This document shows, in pieces, positions 37,200 to 38,491 of a stretch of DNA of 38,491 bases. The translations under genes and the position numbers were made by a program. Source of the stretch: DASRRB01 sp036732755 (GTDB taxonomy: Bacteria > Planctomycetota > B15-G4 > SIAN01); contig DAINBU010000041.1 of the NCBI GenBank assembly GCA_036732755.1, positions 1-38,491 of the forward strand, written 5' to 3'. How positions within the stretch are numbered: the stretch's first letter is position 1; each line of letters starts with the position of its first letter. Under the pieces are notes generated by a model. It made no database searches. It worked only from the letters and a program-made list of their open reading frames with translations, and was not told where the DNA came from.

Positions 37200-37469
37200 T
37201 CAGGCTGCTTGGAGCGGCGCCAGCTCTTCGCTTCTCAGGCTGGGGAACCCGAGCTTCTTGAGGATTCGATTGATGGCTTGCGGGCTTGTTTCGGACGGGG
37301 CGGTGATCTCGATTCCGATGGGGCGCCCGGCCTTCGAATAGTCCACGAGCATGCCCGACTCGACACGAGCCGTCTTCGCGACCTTCTCGCCCTCCGGCCT
37401 CGGCAAGTAGTAATAGGCCGCGATCGCGCGGCCCTTCCGGTAGGTCACTTCGAGATACGCACCACTCAT
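37200..37469 (-). CDS. DUF2283-like small protein, predicted antitoxin
   Basis: An 89-residue protein. The pattern YLEVTYRKGRAIAAYYYL, then MLVDYSKAGRPIGIEITAPS, matches the DUF2283 core (Y-x-x-x-x-D/A-L-Y-I ... v-D-y-x-x-x-G-x-x-I-G-I-E-i). The C-terminal helix (INRILKKLGFPSL) is an addition. Its ATG lies one base after the stop of the DUF4258 gene, so the two are co-translated. Such small DUF2283 proteins are often neighbours of DUF4258 genes, and an antitoxin role is inferred. Confidence 0.72.
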   Translation of the reverse strand: MSGAYLEVTYRKGRAIAAYYYLPRPEGEKVAKTARVESGMLVDYSKAGRPIGIEITAPSETSPQAINRILKKLGFPSLRSEELAPLQAA

Positions 37470-37470
37470 T

Positions 37471-37737
37471 TCAATCCACCTCCGGACGGTAGGCGGTGAT
37501 CAACACCAATCGCTTCGAGCTGCGATCTGGTTCGACGATCATCTCCCAATTCGTCCGTCCAATCTTCGACTTCAGGATCCAGCGCCCTTCCACCACGTCT
37601 CGGTCCCAGTGAGTCGCGCGCTTCAGCATCTCTCGAACGTCGGACTCCGTGAATTCTCGATCGGCCATCCGTTTCGAGAAGTGCGGCGTCGTCTCGACCT
37701 CCCAGTTTCGCCAGATCGGCGATGACTTTCGCGCCAT
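37471..37737 (-). CDS. DUF4258-like small protein, predicted toxin
   Basis: An 88-residue protein. TTPHFSKRMADREFTESDVREML followed by W-x-x-x-x-x-I-G-R-T-N-W-E-M-I-V and LVLITAYRPEVD has the DUF4258 layout (HFSKRMADREFTESDV motif, then a strand ending in TAYRP). The family has a RelE/ParE-like small-toxin appearance. The gene begins 8 bp after the ispH stop, on the same strand, without a visible Shine-Dalgarno, and is probably transcribed with ispH. Its lower GC compared with ispH suggests acquisition. Confidence 0.72.
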   Translation of the reverse strand: MARKSSPIWRNWEVETTPHFSKRMADREFTESDVREMLKRATHWDRDVVEGRWILKSKIGRTNWEMIVEPDRSSKRLVLITAYRPEVD

Positions 37738-37744
37738 CGGAGGA

Positions 37745-38491
37745 TTACGCTTGCCGTGGAGTGTCCGTCCCCACGGACTCGTACTTCGCGAGCGGCGCCC
37801 CTGCCGCCGCGCACAGGCGCCGCACGACCTCGGCGAGCTCGGTGTCGGGGGTCGACGCGCCCGCGCTCACGCCGACGACGACGGGGCCGGCGGGGAGCCA
37901 GTCGCGCGTCGTGACCTCGCGGCCGGACTTCGGGTCGCGGTGGCGGATCTGCGCGGGCTCGATCGAGGCGGGGTCCTGGACGTGGAAGGTGCCGCGCTTC
38001 GCGCGCGCGGCGCGCAGGAGGTTGGCAGTGTTGGAGGAGTCGTAGCCGCCGATCACGACGAAGACGTCGGGGAGGGTCGACTGGGTCAGCTCGATCACCG
38101 CGTCCTGGTTGTCCTGCGTCGCGGGGCAGATCGTGTCAAAATCTCTGAATCGGCTGGGCGACGGCGATGCAGCTGACGCGGTTGCGGCACCTGAGCATGC
38201 CGCGGTCGATTCCGCGCAGCTGATCGCCGAGGGTTTGGAGTCGCGCGCCTTGACGGCCGCGGCGACGCGCTCGGCGATCTCGCGCGACTCGCTGGCGAGC
38301 ATCGTCGTCTGGTTCACCATGCCGACGCGCTCGAGGTCCTTCTCCGGATCGAAGCCGGCCGACCACGCGCCGCCGAACGCGGAGCGGAACTCCGCGAGCG
38401 TCTTTTCGCCGCGCAGCCACGCGCACAGCGCGTCGGCGTCGCTCATGTCGCGCAGCACGATCCAGCGCCTGTTCTTGCTGTCGACCAGGCT
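37745..38491 (-). CDS. ispH: 4-hydroxy-3-methylbut-2-enyl diphosphate reductase, IspH (partial, 5' end outside window)
   Basis: The C-terminal ~248 residues of an IspH of the long plant/cyanobacterial-like type; the frame is open to the window edge. IspH makes IPP and DMAPP, the last MEP-pathway step, with a [4Fe-4S] cluster. Visible family blocks: WIVLRDMSDADAL; GMVNQTTMLASESREIAE; FRDFDTICPATQDNQDAV with the third cluster Cys; VVIGGYDSSNTANL with the substrate-binding SSN; and GVSAGASTPD. Between KARD and RFRDFD, where relatives have about ten residues, there are 29 extra residues (38153-38239) rich in Ala/Ser with two additional Cys. These coincide with a strong DNA hairpin. The frame is intact, so the protein may still work. 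Confidence 0.92.
   Translation of the reverse strand, partial: SLVDSKNRRWIVLRDMSDADALCAWLRGEKTLAEFRSAFGGAWSAGFDPEKDLERVGMVNQTTMLASESREIAERVAAAVKARDSKPSAISCAESTAACSGAATASAASPSPSRFRDFDTICPATQDNQDAVIELTQSTLPDVFVVIGGYDSSNTANLLRAARAKRGTFHVQDPASIEPAQIRHRDPKSGREVTTRDWLPAGPVVVGVSAGASTPDTELAEVVRRLCAAAGAPLAKYESVGTDTPRQA
38153..38239. repeat. Palindromic in-frame insertion within ispH
   Basis: 87 bp, exactly 29 codons, absent from IspH relatives. Arms CGGCGATGCAGCTGACGCGG (38162-38181) and CCGCGCAGCTGATCGCCG (38212-38229) pair over 18 bp with two single-base bulges (G38169 and A38176) on one side. An inner perfect hairpin GCGGCA/TGCCGC (38184-38189 and 38198-38203) has an 8-nt loop CCTGAGCA. The DNA just beyond it (38137-38152) is AT-rich with codons AGA, GAT, TTT and CGA, which this genome rarely uses, yet it still encodes the conserved RFRDFD. 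This resembles the in-coding palindromic elements of Rickettsia in concept; no sequence match to a known element is recognised. Confidence 0.7.

Noticed and set aside
38153..38239. Integron attC site
   Set aside because: The hairpin has one-sided bulges as attC sites do, but lacks the conserved GTTRRRY/RYYYAAC ends and lies within a coding region.
38136..38426. A frameshift or pseudogene in ispH
   Set aside because: The 87-bp block is a multiple of three and the ispH frame reads through on both sides with conserved motifs, so the gene is interrupted in frame rather than broken.

Overview
The window is very GC-rich bacterial chromosome, densely coded on both strands, with a strong codon bias to G/C third positions. 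The gene content points to a planctomycete-like bacterium (phylum Planctomycetota, PVC group). It has a 1342-residue ThuA / membrane-bound-dehydrogenase / cytochrome c fusion of a type typical of planctomycetes and Verrucomicrobia, a secreted VCBS/ASPIC protein, and an FG-GAP protein with a C-terminal domain I associate with planctomycete secreted proteins. This placement is inferred from gene families; no rRNA or other phylogenetic marker is present.

Layout. 125-3387 (minus): a translationally coupled pair, a DUF4139-like secreted protein and a VCBS/ASPIC beta-propeller. 3421-4970 (plus): an alpha/beta hydrolase overlapping a SAM methyltransferase. 5008-6054 (minus): an SGNH hydrolase. 6170-7219 (plus): a propeller lipoprotein. 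7241-8746 (minus): an M32 carboxypeptidase. 8823-9938 (plus): a PKS-type methyltransferase. 9975-11540 (minus): an FG-GAP protein. 11785-12258 (minus): FabZ. 12309-16783 (plus): a conserved secreted protein of unknown function, a coiled-coil protein of unknown function, and an M1-like protein whose catalytic residues have been replaced. 16905-23294 (plus): a heavy-metal efflux operon (small Cys/His protein, TolC-type channel, membrane-fusion protein, CzcA-type RND pump). 23324-24535 (minus): an AAA/DUF4143 ATPase sitting directly behind a perfect palindrome. 24599-27238 (minus): ClpB. 27494-27991 (minus): a GspG-like protein. 28077-32530 (plus): the ThuA/dehydrogenase/cytochrome fusion plus a cupin. 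32613-33980 (plus): a flavin-dependent-halogenase-like enzyme. 34044-35486 (minus): a DUF4932 metallopeptidase-like lipoprotein. 35549-36352 (plus): a methyltransferase. 36360-36794 (minus): a small membrane protein. 36884-37737 (minus): a lower-GC patch with a small ORF and a DUF4258/DUF2283 toxin-antitoxin-like pair, lying directly behind ispH (37745 to the window edge).

The best candidate for something undescribed is in ispH. An 87-nt in-frame insertion (38153-38239) folds as a long imperfect hairpin and adds 29 low-complexity residues next to the third iron-sulfur cysteine. It looks like a protein-coding palindromic element. Secondary leads are the palindrome abutting the DUF4143 ATPase start codon, the metal-site-degenerate M1 homologue, the halogenase-like flavoprotein, a palindromic operator candidate upstream of clpB, and a recurring layout in which divergent genes share a short TATC-containing palindrome or TATC element between very close start codons.
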